Shown here: piece after piece, positions 16,748-26,467 of the stretch
How positions within the stretch are numbered: the first letter of the stretch is position 1
Layout of the letters: each line of letters begins with the position of its first letter
From: Kiritimatiellia bacterium
GTDB taxonomy: Bacteria; Verrucomicrobiota; Kiritimatiellia; UBA8416; JABMPJ01
Assembly (NCBI GenBank): GCA_030745755.1
Contig: JASLOA010000027.1
Coordinates: forward strand, 124,001 to 188,000
DNA length: 64,000 nt
Direction: 5' to 3'
The notes under the pieces: model-generated
The model's database searches: none
Seen by the model: the letters and a program-made list of their open reading frames with translations, nothing else
Told to the model about the DNA's origin: nothing
Position numbers and translations under genes: made by a program

Positions 16748-17746
16748 ATGACGACAAGAATATGGGTTTTAGCGGTACTGGTGCTTGCGCAGAGCGTCAT
16801 GGGTGCGGGTGTGTGCGACTGTCCTGACAGGGAGTGTGGATATGCCCCGATTGGCGTTATGGGTGATCATACGCACCCGGCTGGCAGCGCGATGCTCTCC
16901 TATCGCTACATGCGGATGGAGATGAACGGCAACCGCGATGGCACCGATAGACTCAGCGCCACCGATGTGTTGGCTGATTTCATGGTGACGCCGCTCGAGA
17001 TGAGCATGGAGATGCATATGCTTGGCGCCATGTGGGCCCCGAGCGACAGGGTAACCCTGATGGTAATGCAGCCCTATGCCGCAATCGAGATGGATCACCG
17101 CAACCGTATGGGGGCAACATTCACAACGGCATCCAGCGGGCTTGGCGATCTGAAGGTGGCTGCACTGATCAACCTGTTCGGGTGTTGCGGGCAGCATGTC
17201 CATCTGCACGCGGGGATAGGCGTTCCCACCGGTTCCATTGACGAGACAGGCGATACGCCGATGGGGCATGTGCGGTTGCCCTATCCTATGCAGCTCGGGT
17301 CAGGGACCTTTGATCTCTACCCCGGCGTGACCTATCACGGGAAGACCGATTCACTGAGTTGGGGCGGCCAGGTCCTCGGAACCATTCGCCTCGTCGAGAA
17401 CGACAACGACTACCGACTGGGCGACCGCGTGAATGCGACCGCCTGGGGTGGCTATCGCTGCGGGCGGTCATGGACAACGTCGCTGCGCCTGAACGTCGCA
17501 CGCTGGGGCAACATCGATGGTGCCGATCCCGAGTTGGCTCCCGCCATGGTGCCGACCGCGGATCCGGATCGTCGTGGCGGAACACGTGCCGACCTGGGCC
17601 TTGGGGCCGCGTTTGCGACACAGAACGGCCTGCTGGCGGGCCAGCGGTTTGCCGTCGAATACAGCCGGCCCCTCTACCAGGACCTGGATGGGCCGCAATT
17701 GGAAACAGACGAGATCCTGACCCTCGGATGGCAGGGCGTCTGGTAA
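16748..17746 (+). CDS. Putative outer-membrane beta-barrel (transporter-like) protein
   Basis: The 332-residue product has a signal peptide (MTTRIWVLAVLVL to GAG), a short Cys-rich start, then a Met- and His-rich segment beginning PIGVMGDHTHPAGSAMLSYRYM, and alternating strand-like stretches ending in an aromatic residue (GWQGVW), as in outer-membrane barrels. The closest family feel is the MetA-pathway/"transporter" group annotated in many proteobacteria. The Met/His-rich region (MRMEMNGN, MEMHMLGAM) may bind a metal such as copper; this is a guess. The ATG at 16748 follows GAGAGGGAG. Confidence 0.7.
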   Translation: MTTRIWVLAVLVLAQSVMGAGVCDCPDRECGYAPIGVMGDHTHPAGSAMLSYRYMRMEMNGNRDGTDRLSATDVLADFMVTPLEMSMEMHMLGAMWAPSDRVTLMVMQPYAAIEMDHRNRMGATFTTASSGLGDLKVAALINLFGCCGQHVHLHAGIGVPTGSIDETGDTPMGHVRLPYPMQLGSGTFDLYPGVTYHGKTDSLSWGGQVLGTIRLVENDNDYRLGDRVNATAWGGYRCGRSWTTSLRLNVARWGNIDGADPELAPAMVPTADPDRRGGTRADLGLGAAFATQNGLLAGQRFAVEYSRPLYQDLDGPQLETDEILTLGWQGVW

Positions 17747-17769
17747 CTGACACGCGGAGTTGAACCACG

Positions 17770-20475
17770 ATGGTGATGGTGCGCTGGCAACTTCTGGTGC
17801 TGGGGATCGCCTCTGTGGCAGGTGTGGTGGCACTGGTACGGACGCGCGTGCTGTGGTTGCGGGGCTGTGTGGCGGCGGGGCTGCTTGGCGTTGTCCTGTT
17901 ACAGCTCTTTGTCACTCCGCTGGACCGACGGATCGCCGCATTGCAGGCGGAGATCGCGTCGCTGCCGACGGGACACCCGGAAGCCAGAGCCCTGGCTTCG
18001 TTGTGCGAGAAAGCTCGGTCCGAGCGGCTGGAACAGACACGCCTGGGTCGCTTGCCCTTCCGTCTTGGCCTGGACCTGCGGGGGGGTACCGAGATACGGC
18101 TGAGGCTTCATCCTGACCGGAGCCGCGTGGAGCGCCTGCTTCGTGAACAGCAGGCCCTGATCCGGCAGCAAACTTCCGGGGCGCCTAATCCCGAACGCCA
18201 GATGGAGATCTCCCGGCTTGCGGATGGCGTTGCGAAGGAGCAGACGCGCCTCGACGACCAGTTGGCGCAGGCCGTGGACATTGTGCGCTATCGGCTGACC
18301 GGGATTGGGGTTGGGGATGTGGCCGTTAGGCGCGACGGGAAAGACCGCATTCTGATTCAACTCCCGGACATGGACAGTCGCGAGGCCGAAGTTATCGTTC
18401 AGGCGGTGGAGCAGCAGGGGGTTCTCGAGTTCAGAATGATCGTGCCGCGCACCGGTCCGCAGGGGCATCCACATCTCTACGCGGCAATCGAAGCACAGGG
18501 CCTGGACCACGACACGTATGCGATCAGCGCGGAAGGTGTGCAGGGGGCTCCGGGCGCGGCCACCGCAGAGGAACCGTTCGACTGGTTACGGACACCCGAC
18601 CGGGCAACGGAGGATGGCGAACTTCGGCGTGGTTACTTCCGGGTTGTCGCGCGCGAGGCTATCCTGACCGGCTCGGATATCGTGGCCGCGCGTGCGGCGG
18701 CGGATCACCGGGGGGAGAACTGGCGGGTGCAGGTGGAGTTCGATCCCGCCGGCGCACAGCGCATGCTGGAGGTAACACGCGATAATCCGGGTCGACAGCT
18801 CGGGATCGTGCTGGATGGTCGTCTCGTCTCAGCGCCCCACATCGCCGAGTTGGTCGACGAAGGACGAACCGAAATCATGGGCGATTTCGCTGAGCGCGAG
18901 GCGCGTGACCTGGCCGTGATTCTGCAGAGCGGTGCGCTGAGAGTGAGCGTCACGCGCGAGTCGCAGACGCTGATCGGCCCCAGCCTCGGCGAGGACTCCA
19001 TACGGCGGGGTGTCCTCTCGCTCATGGTGGGGTTAGCGGCCGTGGTGGCCTTCATGGTCTTCATCTATCGGGGGGCAGGCGTGATTGCGGTGACGGCGCT
19101 GGCGGCCAACCTGGCGATCCTGGCAGCCATCCTCTCCTGGCTGGATTCCGCGGTGGCGTTGCCCGGCATCGCGGGTGGGATTCTGCTCGTGGGCATCACG
19201 GTGGATTCGGCGGTATTGATCTACGAGCGGTTGCGCGAGGAGCAGTCGCGGCACGCCTCCCTGCAGGCGGCGGTTCACGCGGCGCATGATCGGGCGTTCA
19301 CCACGATCGTGGACGCCAACCTTACGACCATCCTGGCAGCGGGTATCCTGTACCTGTTTGCGCCGGACACGGTCAAAGGCTTCTGCCTGGTACTGGTGAT
19401 CGGTATTCTGACCGGGCTCTTCTGTTCGCTGGTTGGCATTCGCTGGATGCTGGACGGTGTGGCTGCGTGGCGGCCGAAGGAGCGATTGCGCATGATACGG
19501 GCGCCGCGTCTGCCTGCGGTTGATTTCGTGAAGGCGCATCGCCGCATGGCGCTGCTCAGTCTGATCCTCATCATCGGCTCCGTTGGACTGTTTGCCTGGC
19601 TGAACCACCTGGGGCAGGCCTTCGGAACTGAATTCACGGGCGGAACGCGTGTGCAGTTCCGCCTGCCCACACCGCAGCAGGTCGCCACAGTGCGCGAGCG
19701 ATTGCAGAGCGGTTGGGATGGGAGTGTTCCGGCCATGACACTCCGCTCACACGGTCCGGCGGTTGGCGGCGGTGGAGGACGCCCCCAGTTCTCGGAATTC
19801 TCGCTTACGGTCGGACAAGGGATTCATGCTGAGGCGATAGATCCCGGGTCGCTGGCCCATATCGGACACACCATCAGCCGCGCACTGGCCGACATGGTGC
19901 CGAACGACGGCGACATGGTGCAGCGTGCCAGCCAGGTGGGACCACTCGTGGCGCGTGAGATGCGGCAGGCCACGCTGAAGGCCGTGGCGCTTAGCCTGGG
20001 ATGCATCTTTCTCTACATCGTCTTCCGGTTCCGCCGCCGGCCGGTTTACGGTTGGGTGGCGGTACTGACACTGGTGCACGACGTCATCATTACGGTGGGG
20101 GTTCTGCTGCTGGCAAGCGCCCTGGGATGGGTGCCGGGACAGATCGACCTCAAAGTGGCCGCCGCGCTGCTGACAGTGATTGGCTACTCGCTCAACGACA
20201 CGATCGTGGTGTTCGACCGCATCCGCGAGCGGGCCGATGGTGCGTCGGCCTCACGCGACGTTGTCAATGCCTCGATCAACCAGGTCTTTCTGCGCGCCTT
20301 GATCACCAGCTTCACAACGCTACTGGTTGTGGTTGCACTGCTCGTACTGGGCGGCGAAGTCCTGCGCGGCTTCGCTTTCACGCTGCTCGTCGGCATCGTG
20401 GTCGGCACCTACTCATCCCTCTTCATGGCCGGTCCGCTGGTAGCGCATTCCACCCGCTCACCTGTAGCCACCTGA
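17770..20475 (+). CDS. secDF: Fused protein-export subunit SecDF
   Basis: The 901-residue membrane protein joins SecD and SecF in one chain. The SecD half has an extra N-terminal helix pair, the D1 motif LGLDLRGGTEIRL (about residue 100), a large periplasmic domain and helices with GITVDSAVLIYERLREE. The SecF half begins near residue 586, with FGTEFTGGTRVQF near 620 and IGYSLNDTIVVFDRIRE near 815. SecDF uses proton motive force to pull exported chains through SecYEG. The gene stands without yajC or other sec genes. It follows the outer-membrane protein gene by 23 bases and may share its transcript. Confidence 0.9.
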   Translation: MVMVRWQLLVLGIASVAGVVALVRTRVLWLRGCVAAGLLGVVLLQLFVTPLDRRIAALQAEIASLPTGHPEARALASLCEKARSERLEQTRLGRLPFRLGLDLRGGTEIRLRLHPDRSRVERLLREQQALIRQQTSGAPNPERQMEISRLADGVAKEQTRLDDQLAQAVDIVRYRLTGIGVGDVAVRRDGKDRILIQLPDMDSREAEVIVQAVEQQGVLEFRMIVPRTGPQGHPHLYAAIEAQGLDHDTYAISAEGVQGAPGAATAEEPFDWLRTPDRATEDGELRRGYFRVVAREAILTGSDIVAARAAADHRGENWRVQVEFDPAGAQRMLEVTRDNPGRQLGIVLDGRLVSAPHIAELVDEGRTEIMGDFAEREARDLAVILQSGALRVSVTRESQTLIGPSLGEDSIRRGVLSLMVGLAAVVAFMVFIYRGAGVIAVTALAANLAILAAILSWLDSAVALPGIAGGILLVGITVDSAVLIYERLREEQSRHASLQAAVHAAHDRAFTTIVDANLTTILAAGILYLFAPDTVKGFCLVLVIGILTGLFCSLVGIRWMLDGVAAWRPKERLRMIRAPRLPAVDFVKAHRRMALLSLILIIGSVGLFAWLNHLGQAFGTEFTGGTRVQFRLPTPQQVATVRERLQSGWDGSVPAMTLRSHGPAVGGGGGRPQFSEFSLTVGQGIHAEAIDPGSLAHIGHTISRALADMVPNDGDMVQRASQVGPLVAREMRQATLKAVALSLGCIFLYIVFRFRRRPVYGWVAVLTLVHDVIITVGVLLLASALGWVPGQIDLKVAAALLTVIGYSLNDTIVVFDRIRERADGASASRDVVNASINQVFLRALITSFTTLLVVVALLVLGGEVLRGFAFTLLVGIVVGTYSSLFMAGPLVAHSTRSPVAT

Positions 20476-20528
20476 TCGGCCTCGTACAGCCACTCTCCAT
20501 TCGGGTTGCACGGGGCGACGGAGCTGCG

Positions 20529-21302
20529 TTATCTCGTGACGCCCTTGACGAATTTCTCTACGAGGTGGCCAAGGAACTCCATGTCCAGATATTGGTTTGC
20601 GCTGCTGTCCACGAACAGTTTACAGCTTGCAGGGAACTCGTCATCTGCAGCCCAGAATCTCAGGAGCAGCGGTATCCTCGGCAGTAGATCCAGGCGGCAC
20701 GAGTAGTCGGCTCTGATCTGTCCGTGCTCCTGGGTGGATCCCTGTTGCACAAGCCGTGCTTCAAAACTGGCTCGATCCTGATCAAAAGCCGAAGCCAACT
20801 CGTCTTCTGCCGTTTTCTGGAAGGCCTTTATGTGAGATGGCGTCCTCGGAAAATGGTCGAATGCGACCCAATCGCCCGTCACCGGAGCACCGCCCTTCCG
20901 CCGCACGTAGTCATAGACGATCATCTTGACCCACGAGTCGCGACACTGCTCGCCCCCCTCGAATAGGCCCTCCTTGCGAAGCTCGCAGGGCCTGTTCAGC
21001 AGTGCAAGCCGGATACACTGTACCCCATCCACGACCTCAAAGTCTGCGCCGATGGCGGGAGCCACCCCTTTAAGGTCTGTGTTCCTGACTTCTTCTTCCA
21101 TCTCATTCGCGACATGACTGTAGGAGTCCTCTGCACTGCCGACAGGTTCATTGGCAGATGACGCTTCGCCCGTATCAGCCATATAGGGACATTCTGAGAT
21201 ACGGCGCTGAACGGCCTTCACCTTGAGGGCAAACGCCATACAGGATGTCTCGCCGCACTTTTTGCAGTTTGTTCCGGGCAGTCGTTTATAGATCTCAAGC
21301 AT
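20529..21302 (-). CDS. DUF3786 protein with N-terminal [4Fe-4S] motif
   Basis: The 257-residue product starts with YKRLPGTNCKKCGETSCMAFA, a four-cysteine Fe-S motif (Cys13, 16, 21 and 38) of the type seen in acetyl-CoA decarbonylase gamma subunits and RnfB. The main part matches the DUF3786 pattern (WVAFDHFPRTPSHIKAFQ, LPRIPLLLRFWAADDEFPASCKLFVD). Function is unknown; such proteins are common in anaerobes with corrinoid or CO metabolism. It is the last gene of the run that starts at amt2 and lies 38 bases after the small Fe-S protein gene. It converges with secDF, with only 53 bases between the stops. Confidence 0.75.
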   Translation of the reverse strand: MLEIYKRLPGTNCKKCGETSCMAFALKVKAVQRRISECPYMADTGEASSANEPVGSAEDSYSHVANEMEEEVRNTDLKGVAPAIGADFEVVDGVQCIRLALLNRPCELRKEGLFEGGEQCRDSWVKMIVYDYVRRKGGAPVTGDWVAFDHFPRTPSHIKAFQKTAEDELASAFDQDRASFEARLVQQGSTQEHGQIRADYSCRLDLLPRIPLLLRFWAADDEFPASCKLFVDSSANQYLDMEFLGHLVEKFVKGVTR

Positions 21303-21340
21303 CGGTCACCAGATGGGGCGCGTCGGGCATCGGCCCTGCT

Positions 21341-21808
21341 CTAGTCCGTCACCCAGTCTTCGCTGCGAATCTCGCCGTCGAGGCCGACGACAACGGCTTT
21401 GAGGGGTACTTTTCTGCTGGAGGCCGCGAGGGCCTGTTTAGCCAGGTGCAGCAGACCCCCGCAGCAGGGAACTTCCATGATCAACACGGTCAGAGTGTTG
21501 ATCTTGGCATCTTCAAGCCAGCTTCTGATCTTTGCTGCGTAGATATCCTGCCCGGCATCCAGCTTCGGGCAGGCGATGGCAATGGATTTGCCTTTCAGGT
21601 AATCGCTGTGATAGCCGCCCATCGCATACGCGACGCAGTCGGCCGTCAACAGAACATCGGCGCCGGTGTAATAAGGCGCTTCGGGCGAGATCAGGTGCAA
21701 CTGAATCGGCCACTGCCGAAGTTGAGAGTTTACGGCTGCGGCTGGGGCATCGCCACTGTCTTCATCTCTACGATCCATCATTTTTGATCCGGGACATCCA
21801 CATTCCAT
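21341..21808 (-). CDS. Small Fe-S or metal-binding protein (anaerobe ferredoxin-like family)
   Basis: The 155-residue product begins MECGCPGSKMM and has LLTADCVAYAMGGYHSDYLKGK, IACPKLD and MEVPCCGGLLHLA. These conserved segments are shared with ferredoxin-like proteins that in other anaerobes are next to haemerythrin-type or hybrid-cluster protein genes. Full-length relatives usually have a ferredoxin domain, which is missing here. Its neighbours, a haemerythrin-type protein and DUF3786, suggest a part in nitrosative or redox stress, but this is inference. Confidence 0.65.
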   Translation of the reverse strand: MECGCPGSKMMDRRDEDSGDAPAAAVNSQLRQWPIQLHLISPEAPYYTGADVLLTADCVAYAMGGYHSDYLKGKSIAIACPKLDAGQDIYAAKIRSWLEDAKINTLTVLIMEVPCCGGLLHLAKQALAASSRKVPLKAVVVGLDGEIRSEDWVTD

Positions 21809-21828
21809 GTCATACCTCCTTGTTCAGT

Positions 21829-22608
21829 TTACGAATTCAATGCTTCCAGTGTTTCAACAAATGCAATGTGCTTGCCTGGCCCGTCACCAAAGGTTACATC
21901 CACATCACTGAATGCGGCGAACATCTGGCCTATCTGTGAATCGGACATCTCCTTATCCATCCATGGATAGAGGATTTCATTTTCTTTCTTGATGTGCTCG
22001 GTCAACAGTTCCCGGTAGGCTGCAAGATGCTCAGAAACGGTGGCCGCATCTTGCTTCTCAACGGCTCCCGCAATGGCCCTGACATGGCTGCGGCCGGACT
22101 CATGGTCGGTAAGCATGACCTGAAGAATATCCAGTTTCTCGTCAAAGTACTTGAAGAGGATATCTTCCTCCTTGGCGTGATGGAACCGGTCCGCGTAGTT
22201 GCGAATGAAGTCGAGGACATCCCGGACGAGCTGGCGCCCCGGTTCGGCTGTCAGATCCAGCGTCCGGATCAGATTCGGCACTTGTGCCAGAAGCCGCTTG
22301 ATCCAGGTGTGCTCATCGACAAGCTTCTTCATGGGGGGCGAATACGTCAAGTCGGTCCCGTTCTCAGTCGAAGTCTTGGCTCTGAGTGGAATGACAATGT
22401 CACGATCAGGATAGACGGCCTTCGCTATCTTCGTCATCAGCGCCTGTTCCTGCGTGGCGCTTAAGCCATGGATGTCCACGATGTCTTTCAACAGGCAAGT
22501 CCCGACACTACAGGGAACGCAACCGATACCGTATGCTTCAAGAATCGGCCCCACTTCCGCATGCTCGTCGATGATCTGTTTGATCCCGCTGTTCAGTAGC
22601 TGTTCCAA
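21829..22608 (-). CDS. Haemerythrin-domain protein (RIC/ScdA-like)
   Basis: Residues about 1-90 contain IKQIIDEHAEVGPILEAYGIGCVPCSVGTCLLKDIV, a Cys-containing domain resembling DUF1858/ScdA N-terminal parts. Residues about 95-230 form a haemerythrin-like helix bundle with the histidines and acids of a diiron centre (DEHTWIKR, RFHHAKEEDILF, DHESGRSHVRA, EHIKKENEILYPW). Relatives repair Fe-S clusters or bind oxygen or nitric oxide. TTG at 22608 is preferred because GAGAGAGGA precedes it; an ATG at 22674 extends the frame without a ribosome site. It follows the NrfH-HAO genes in the same run, which fits nitric oxide protection. Confidence 0.78.
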   Translation of the reverse strand: MEQLLNSGIKQIIDEHAEVGPILEAYGIGCVPCSVGTCLLKDIVDIHGLSATQEQALMTKIAKAVYPDRDIVIPLRAKTSTENGTDLTYSPPMKKLVDEHTWIKRLLAQVPNLIRTLDLTAEPGRQLVRDVLDFIRNYADRFHHAKEEDILFKYFDEKLDILQVMLTDHESGRSHVRAIAGAVEKQDAATVSEHLAAYRELLTEHIKKENEILYPWMDKEMSDSQIGQMFAAFSDVDVTFGDGPGKHIAFVETLEALNS

Positions 22609-22692
22609 CGCAATCCTCTCTCTCTGTGTTGCCTTTCGTCTAGTTCTGGATACCACATCGTGGTGATTTCGCAAGTCCGTGCATGTCTCGAA

Positions 22693-24261
22693 TTATGCTT
22701 TCTCACGGTGGCGGCGCCTCAACCGAATGTGCAACCACCAGTGTGTGCCGCTGATCAAGATGGTGAGCGCGAAGATCCCCGCAATGGCAACCCACAGAAG
22801 CTGACTGGACCCTAGTATCTTCTGATAAATTCTGCCGGTATGGGTTTCGAGTGCCAAGTTCCAGAGCGACATGGGGGCGTTCTGCGCCGCTGGCGGCATG
22901 TCAGGGAAAGACGTGTCATGCCCCAATGCCATGGCTCCCGCCCGATAGTCAAAGACGTACTCAGCTCCCGCTTCGCCGCGCAGATAGCCGGCGACCATAT
23001 GTGCGCCAGACGGCAGGCGGGGATTGCGTCCCGGAGGAGGCCCTCTGCTGATCCAGTCCATCAGAATATCCTTATCCGGGAGCCAAAGATAGAGGCCCGA
23101 AAAGGAGCCGATGAGATAGCGGCCCGGCCCAGTCTGTTCCAGTACATTGACTCCCATCACAGAGACCGGCGGTTCACGTCGTGCGCGCTGCGGGGTGGAT
23201 TCGAGGCTGGAATTGTAGAAGAAGATTCCGTCACCCGTCGCAAGCAGAAAGCGGTCTAGCGACGCATCATAGTGCAGGCGACGCAGTCGATCATGCCAGG
23301 GCCCCGCCCCGTGAAGCGTCGTTCCCGGCCAGGGCTTTGACTGGGCCCGTACAATTGTCAACAGGAATGGCGGGCGGAGCAGCATGCCGGTCGCCGCGCA
23401 GGCGATCAGAAACAGGGCCATTGTAATCCCGATACGTCGATGCCAACGGCGACTTAGGCGTGTGGTGGCGGCAAGGCTGCTAACCGGGCCGCCGGCGCGC
23501 TTGCGCCGCCGGATCCTGCGCGGCAGAACGAAGAGCAGCACACCACTGATGGCCAGCGCGATCATCGCGCCCCCGATCAGGTCGACAGACAGACGTCCTG
23601 GAACTCCGAAAAGCTCACCAGAATGAAGCTGCCAGATGATACGTAGCAGCGGCACCCGACCATCCCATCCCGGTGGCGGCTGCAGCTGAATGGCTTGCAG
23701 CGATTCTGGCGACGTGACCGGCGCTGCAAGAATATGCGACCGGGTGAGTACATAGAGCGTGTCCCCCTTCTGTGCCAGATCAACGACATGGCGGTCCTTT
23801 GAGGGAAAGGCAAGCGCAACCCATGTGTCATCATCAGCGGTATCCAGTCGGTACAGTCCATAGCGCGTCCCGGCCAGGATATCACCCGTAGTCGTCTGGA
23901 AAATACGTTCAATACGGCGACGGTCCGCACCCGCAGGAAGGCCATGGTTGTAGTCACGCAGATTGGCAAGACTCCCATCTGCCCGCCAGACCCCAACTGC
24001 GCCATAGAGCAGGACATCGCTGTCGTCAAGCCAAGTGGCCCCCTTGATGGCCGCGTTGTTCCAGTGCTGATAGCGGAAAGCAGCGGGCAACAACGCCCGG
24101 CTGATGTTGATGCGCGAGACGCCGGCGCGGTGATTCAAGATGATGCCGGATGCCGCAAAGAGGGCCAGGAACAGCGCCATGACAAGCGCGACCCAGCGGT
24201 GCAGGGCGGCGTTCGCCCGGAAACCGCGCGGCTTACTGAGGGGATGGCCGTTCTGCTTCAT
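22693..24261 (-). CDS. PepSY-associated membrane protein
   Basis: The 522-residue product has an N-terminal helix typical of the PepSY-TM family (LHRWVALVMALFLALFAASGIILNH), central helices ending in an arginine-rich stretch (RRIRRRKRAGG) and a second RRWHRRIGITMALFLIACAATG repeat, then a C-terminal helix. The periplasmic parts have propeller-like repeats (GDILAGTRYGLYRL; GRYLIGSFSGLYLW). Family members are membrane reductase-like or iron-uptake proteins; whether this one binds haem through its conserved helix histidines is not proven. It lies 68 bases after the SPFH gene. ATG at 24261 is used; a GTG three bases earlier is possible. Confidence 0.65.
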   Translation of the reverse strand: MKQNGHPLSKPRGFRANAALHRWVALVMALFLALFAASGIILNHRAGVSRINISRALLPAAFRYQHWNNAAIKGATWLDDSDVLLYGAVGVWRADGSLANLRDYNHGLPAGADRRRIERIFQTTTGDILAGTRYGLYRLDTADDDTWVALAFPSKDRHVVDLAQKGDTLYVLTRSHILAAPVTSPESLQAIQLQPPPGWDGRVPLLRIIWQLHSGELFGVPGRLSVDLIGGAMIALAISGVLLFVLPRRIRRRKRAGGPVSSLAATTRLSRRWHRRIGITMALFLIACAATGMLLRPPFLLTIVRAQSKPWPGTTLHGAGPWHDRLRRLHYDASLDRFLLATGDGIFFYNSSLESTPQRARREPPVSVMGVNVLEQTGPGRYLIGSFSGLYLWLPDKDILMDWISRGPPPGRNPRLPSGAHMVAGYLRGEAGAEYVFDYRAGAMALGHDTSFPDMPPAAQNAPMSLWNLALETHTGRIYQKILGSSQLLWVAIAGIFALTILISGTHWWLHIRLRRRHREKA

Positions 24262-24332
24262 CACATCCCGATCTCGGTTTTCCCGTTCATCTGGCGCTTC
24301 CTGACGACGGCGACGGCGGCAATCAGAGATCT

Positions 24333-25592
24333 TTATGGTTCTACGTCAACGCTCTCCAGTTGCTTAATCTGGTTCATGAGGAAGATGTCCAGAATGGGAT
24401 TGCCACTGCCCGTGTCTCCTTCGCTTCGCCCGATGATGGTAGTGGGAACCTTTACATCCTTTAATGCCTCTGCAATTCCAATGAGGGTCTCTTTCTGCAT
24501 CGCGAGTTTCAGCTCAAGTGAACCGTCTGCTTCGGCAAGCGCTTTGCGACCCTCCGCTTCACTGAGAGCTGCCTCCTTCTTGCCTTCCGCCTCGGTGACC
24601 AGAGCTTCTTTCTCTATTTTGGCCTGTGCGAGCTCTATCTCGGCGACCTCGCGGTCTTTTTCCGCCAGCACCAAGGCAATATTTCTATCGGACTCCGCCT
24701 TGATCCTTGCGACCTCGTCTGCCATTTCAGCCTGGATCGTGGCTTCGAGCTTCTTGTGTTCTTCCTGGGCTCTTGTCTCGGCCAACAGCTTCTCTTCTTC
24801 CGCTGCGGCGGTGATGGTCTCCTGTTTCAGCTTCTCTGCCGACAATATGGCGATATTTCTCTCCTGTTCAAGGAGGCGATGTTCATCCAGCTTGGTCTGG
24901 GTCTGATTATCGTACTCGATATGCTTCAGCGTGAAGTTGGCGATGCCCAGCCCGAACCTGCTGCTTATGCCGGGCATTCTCTCTATTTCACTGTTCGCAT
25001 CAACACGAGGAGTCGTCAGGATCTTTCCATCCACGACTTTCTTGTCGTATGCGATGAGCCCGTTTCGTAGCGAGTCGAGAATGTCTCTGATGAATTGTCC
25101 TCTGTTCTTGACACTGTCTCCGCTTTCGTAGTTTGCAGACACAAGTGTCAGAGCCGTGTTGATGTTGGCCTTGATCAGTCTCTGCAGAATCTCTTCCGTA
25201 CGAGCGATACTGACGATGAGCTTCATCTGCTCTTCGTCAGCGGGAAGCGAGTACCGGACAAAGCCATTGACCGTTCCCTGGCCGTTATCTCTGAACGTTA
25301 CGACAATGGCATCTTCAATCTTGATGCGCCTCTTCTTCTGTTCTTCATATGTGTCCACGAAGCTGACAACCGACGATATCTGAAACTTGGTCACCTTTGA
25401 AAAGGGTCCTTTCCAGTAGATGCCGGGTGCCTGGATGATTCTCAGCTTACCGCCTGGCCATTCTTGAAGCACGTGATAGTAACCTGCCACGTTGTGGCCA
25501 AACAGTAGCCAGCATATTCCCGCGGCAGCGATGATGGCTGCCGCGCCCTTAAACAGCTTGTTGTTACTCTGGAGTTCCATTGCTTTGATCAT
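24333..25592 (-). CDS. SPFH/Band 7 (prohibitin-like) membrane protein
   Basis: The 419-residue product has one N-terminal membrane helix (AAAIIAAAGICWLLFG), a Band 7 domain over residues about 30-240 and a long alanine- and glutamate-rich coiled coil over about 240-370 (repeated EAEG/KAEE patterns). SPFH proteins assemble into ring or cage scaffolds in the inner membrane and hold membrane enzymes or proteases together. The start ATG overlaps the stop of the SUMF1-domain gene by four bases, so the two are translationally coupled. In this operon it may organise the NrfH-HAO complex; that is a suggestion. Confidence 0.85.
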   Translation of the reverse strand: MIKAMELQSNNKLFKGAAAIIAAAGICWLLFGHNVAGYYHVLQEWPGGKLRIIQAPGIYWKGPFSKVTKFQISSVVSFVDTYEEQKKRRIKIEDAIVVTFRDNGQGTVNGFVRYSLPADEEQMKLIVSIARTEEILQRLIKANINTALTLVSANYESGDSVKNRGQFIRDILDSLRNGLIAYDKKVVDGKILTTPRVDANSEIERMPGISSRFGLGIANFTLKHIEYDNQTQTKLDEHRLLEQERNIAILSAEKLKQETITAAAEEEKLLAETRAQEEHKKLEATIQAEMADEVARIKAESDRNIALVLAEKDREVAEIELAQAKIEKEALVTEAEGKKEAALSEAEGRKALAEADGSLELKLAMQKETLIGIAEALKDVKVPTTIIGRSEGDTGSGNPILDIFLMNQIKQLESVDVEP

Positions 25593-26431
25593 CCTCTATT
25601 CCTTGTCATTGTTTGATTAAAGACACACCTGAACCCTACATCCGGCCGACACACGTTCGGCCGAGACGCGCGCCTGGCCGATACTCTCAGATCCTCCCAG
25701 TCGCTTTTCCATGAACCGCCGCGGATTACTTTCAGGTGGCGATTGATAGAAGGTGACGGGTCAACCTGCTCTTCTTCCATGTACATTTCGTATCCATCAA
25801 CAGTCCATTCCGCGGCATTGCCGATGATGTCCTGCAGGCCATATCCGTTTATCGAGTAACGCCCCCCCTTGACTGTTCCGCGCACGTCAGATTCTCGCCA
25901 CTGCGTAAGGTGCGACTTGAAGTCCTTGCCCCATGGGTAATCCATGTTCTTGAATCCGCCTCGAGAGGCATATTCCCACTGGGCTTCCGATGGCAGCGCT
26001 TTTCCTATCCACTCTGCGTAGGCCTTGGCGGCAAACCAACTGATATAGACAATCGGATGTTCCGCCTTCTCGGAAGAGTAAGACAGCCCATCCCAATCAC
26101 AGAGGTAGTTAAGGTCGGCACAGTCGATATCGACACTGTCTTTCCGCCACTCCGGGCATTCCTCAATGAATTCCCGGTAGTCGCGGTAGGTGACTTCATC
26201 GCGATCCATCAGGAAAGAAGAGAGCTTCACCAGGTGCACGGGTTTCTCATCCAGGGCGCCCTGCTTACTTCCCATCTGAAAAGTGCCCTGATCGATCGGC
26301 ATCATATTGGCCGGTGGGGTGAGGGGTGATGCTTCGCGCCTCGCCCTGATGTGCTTGACCAGAATCCCGGCGCTCAGTGACGCCACAATCAGCCCTGCAG
26401 TGATGGCTTTCCTGAACCATTTCAGTTTCAT
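25589..26431 (-). CDS. SUMF1/formylglycine-generating-enzyme-like domain protein, probably non-catalytic
   Basis: The 280-residue product has an N-terminal membrane anchor or signal helix and then an FGE/SUMF1 (C-type-lectin-like) domain: GTFQMGSKQG, LSSFLMDRDEVTYRDYREF, HPIVYISWFAAKAYAEWIGKALPSEAQWEYA and the closing RGGSWKSDWEDLRVSARRA...GFRCVF. The paired active-site cysteines of true formylglycine enzymes are not evident in the C-terminal part, where only NVCRPDVGFRC is seen, so it is more likely a binding or scaffold protein on the periplasmic side. It is coupled to the SPFH gene and lies 36 bases after the HAO-type gene. Confidence 0.85.
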   Translation of the reverse strand: MKLKWFRKAITAGLIVASLSAGILVKHIRARREASPLTPPANMMPIDQGTFQMGSKQGALDEKPVHLVKLSSFLMDRDEVTYRDYREFIEECPEWRKDSVDIDCADLNYLCDWDGLSYSSEKAEHPIVYISWFAAKAYAEWIGKALPSEAQWEYASRGGFKNMDYPWGKDFKSHLTQWRESDVRGTVKGGRYSINGYGLQDIIGNAAEWTVDGYEMYMEEEQVDPSPSINRHLKVIRGGSWKSDWEDLRVSARRASRPNVCRPDVGFRCVFNQTMTRNRG

Positions 26432-26467
26432 ATCAATCTGCTCTGTTAATGGCTCCGATAGTGGGCT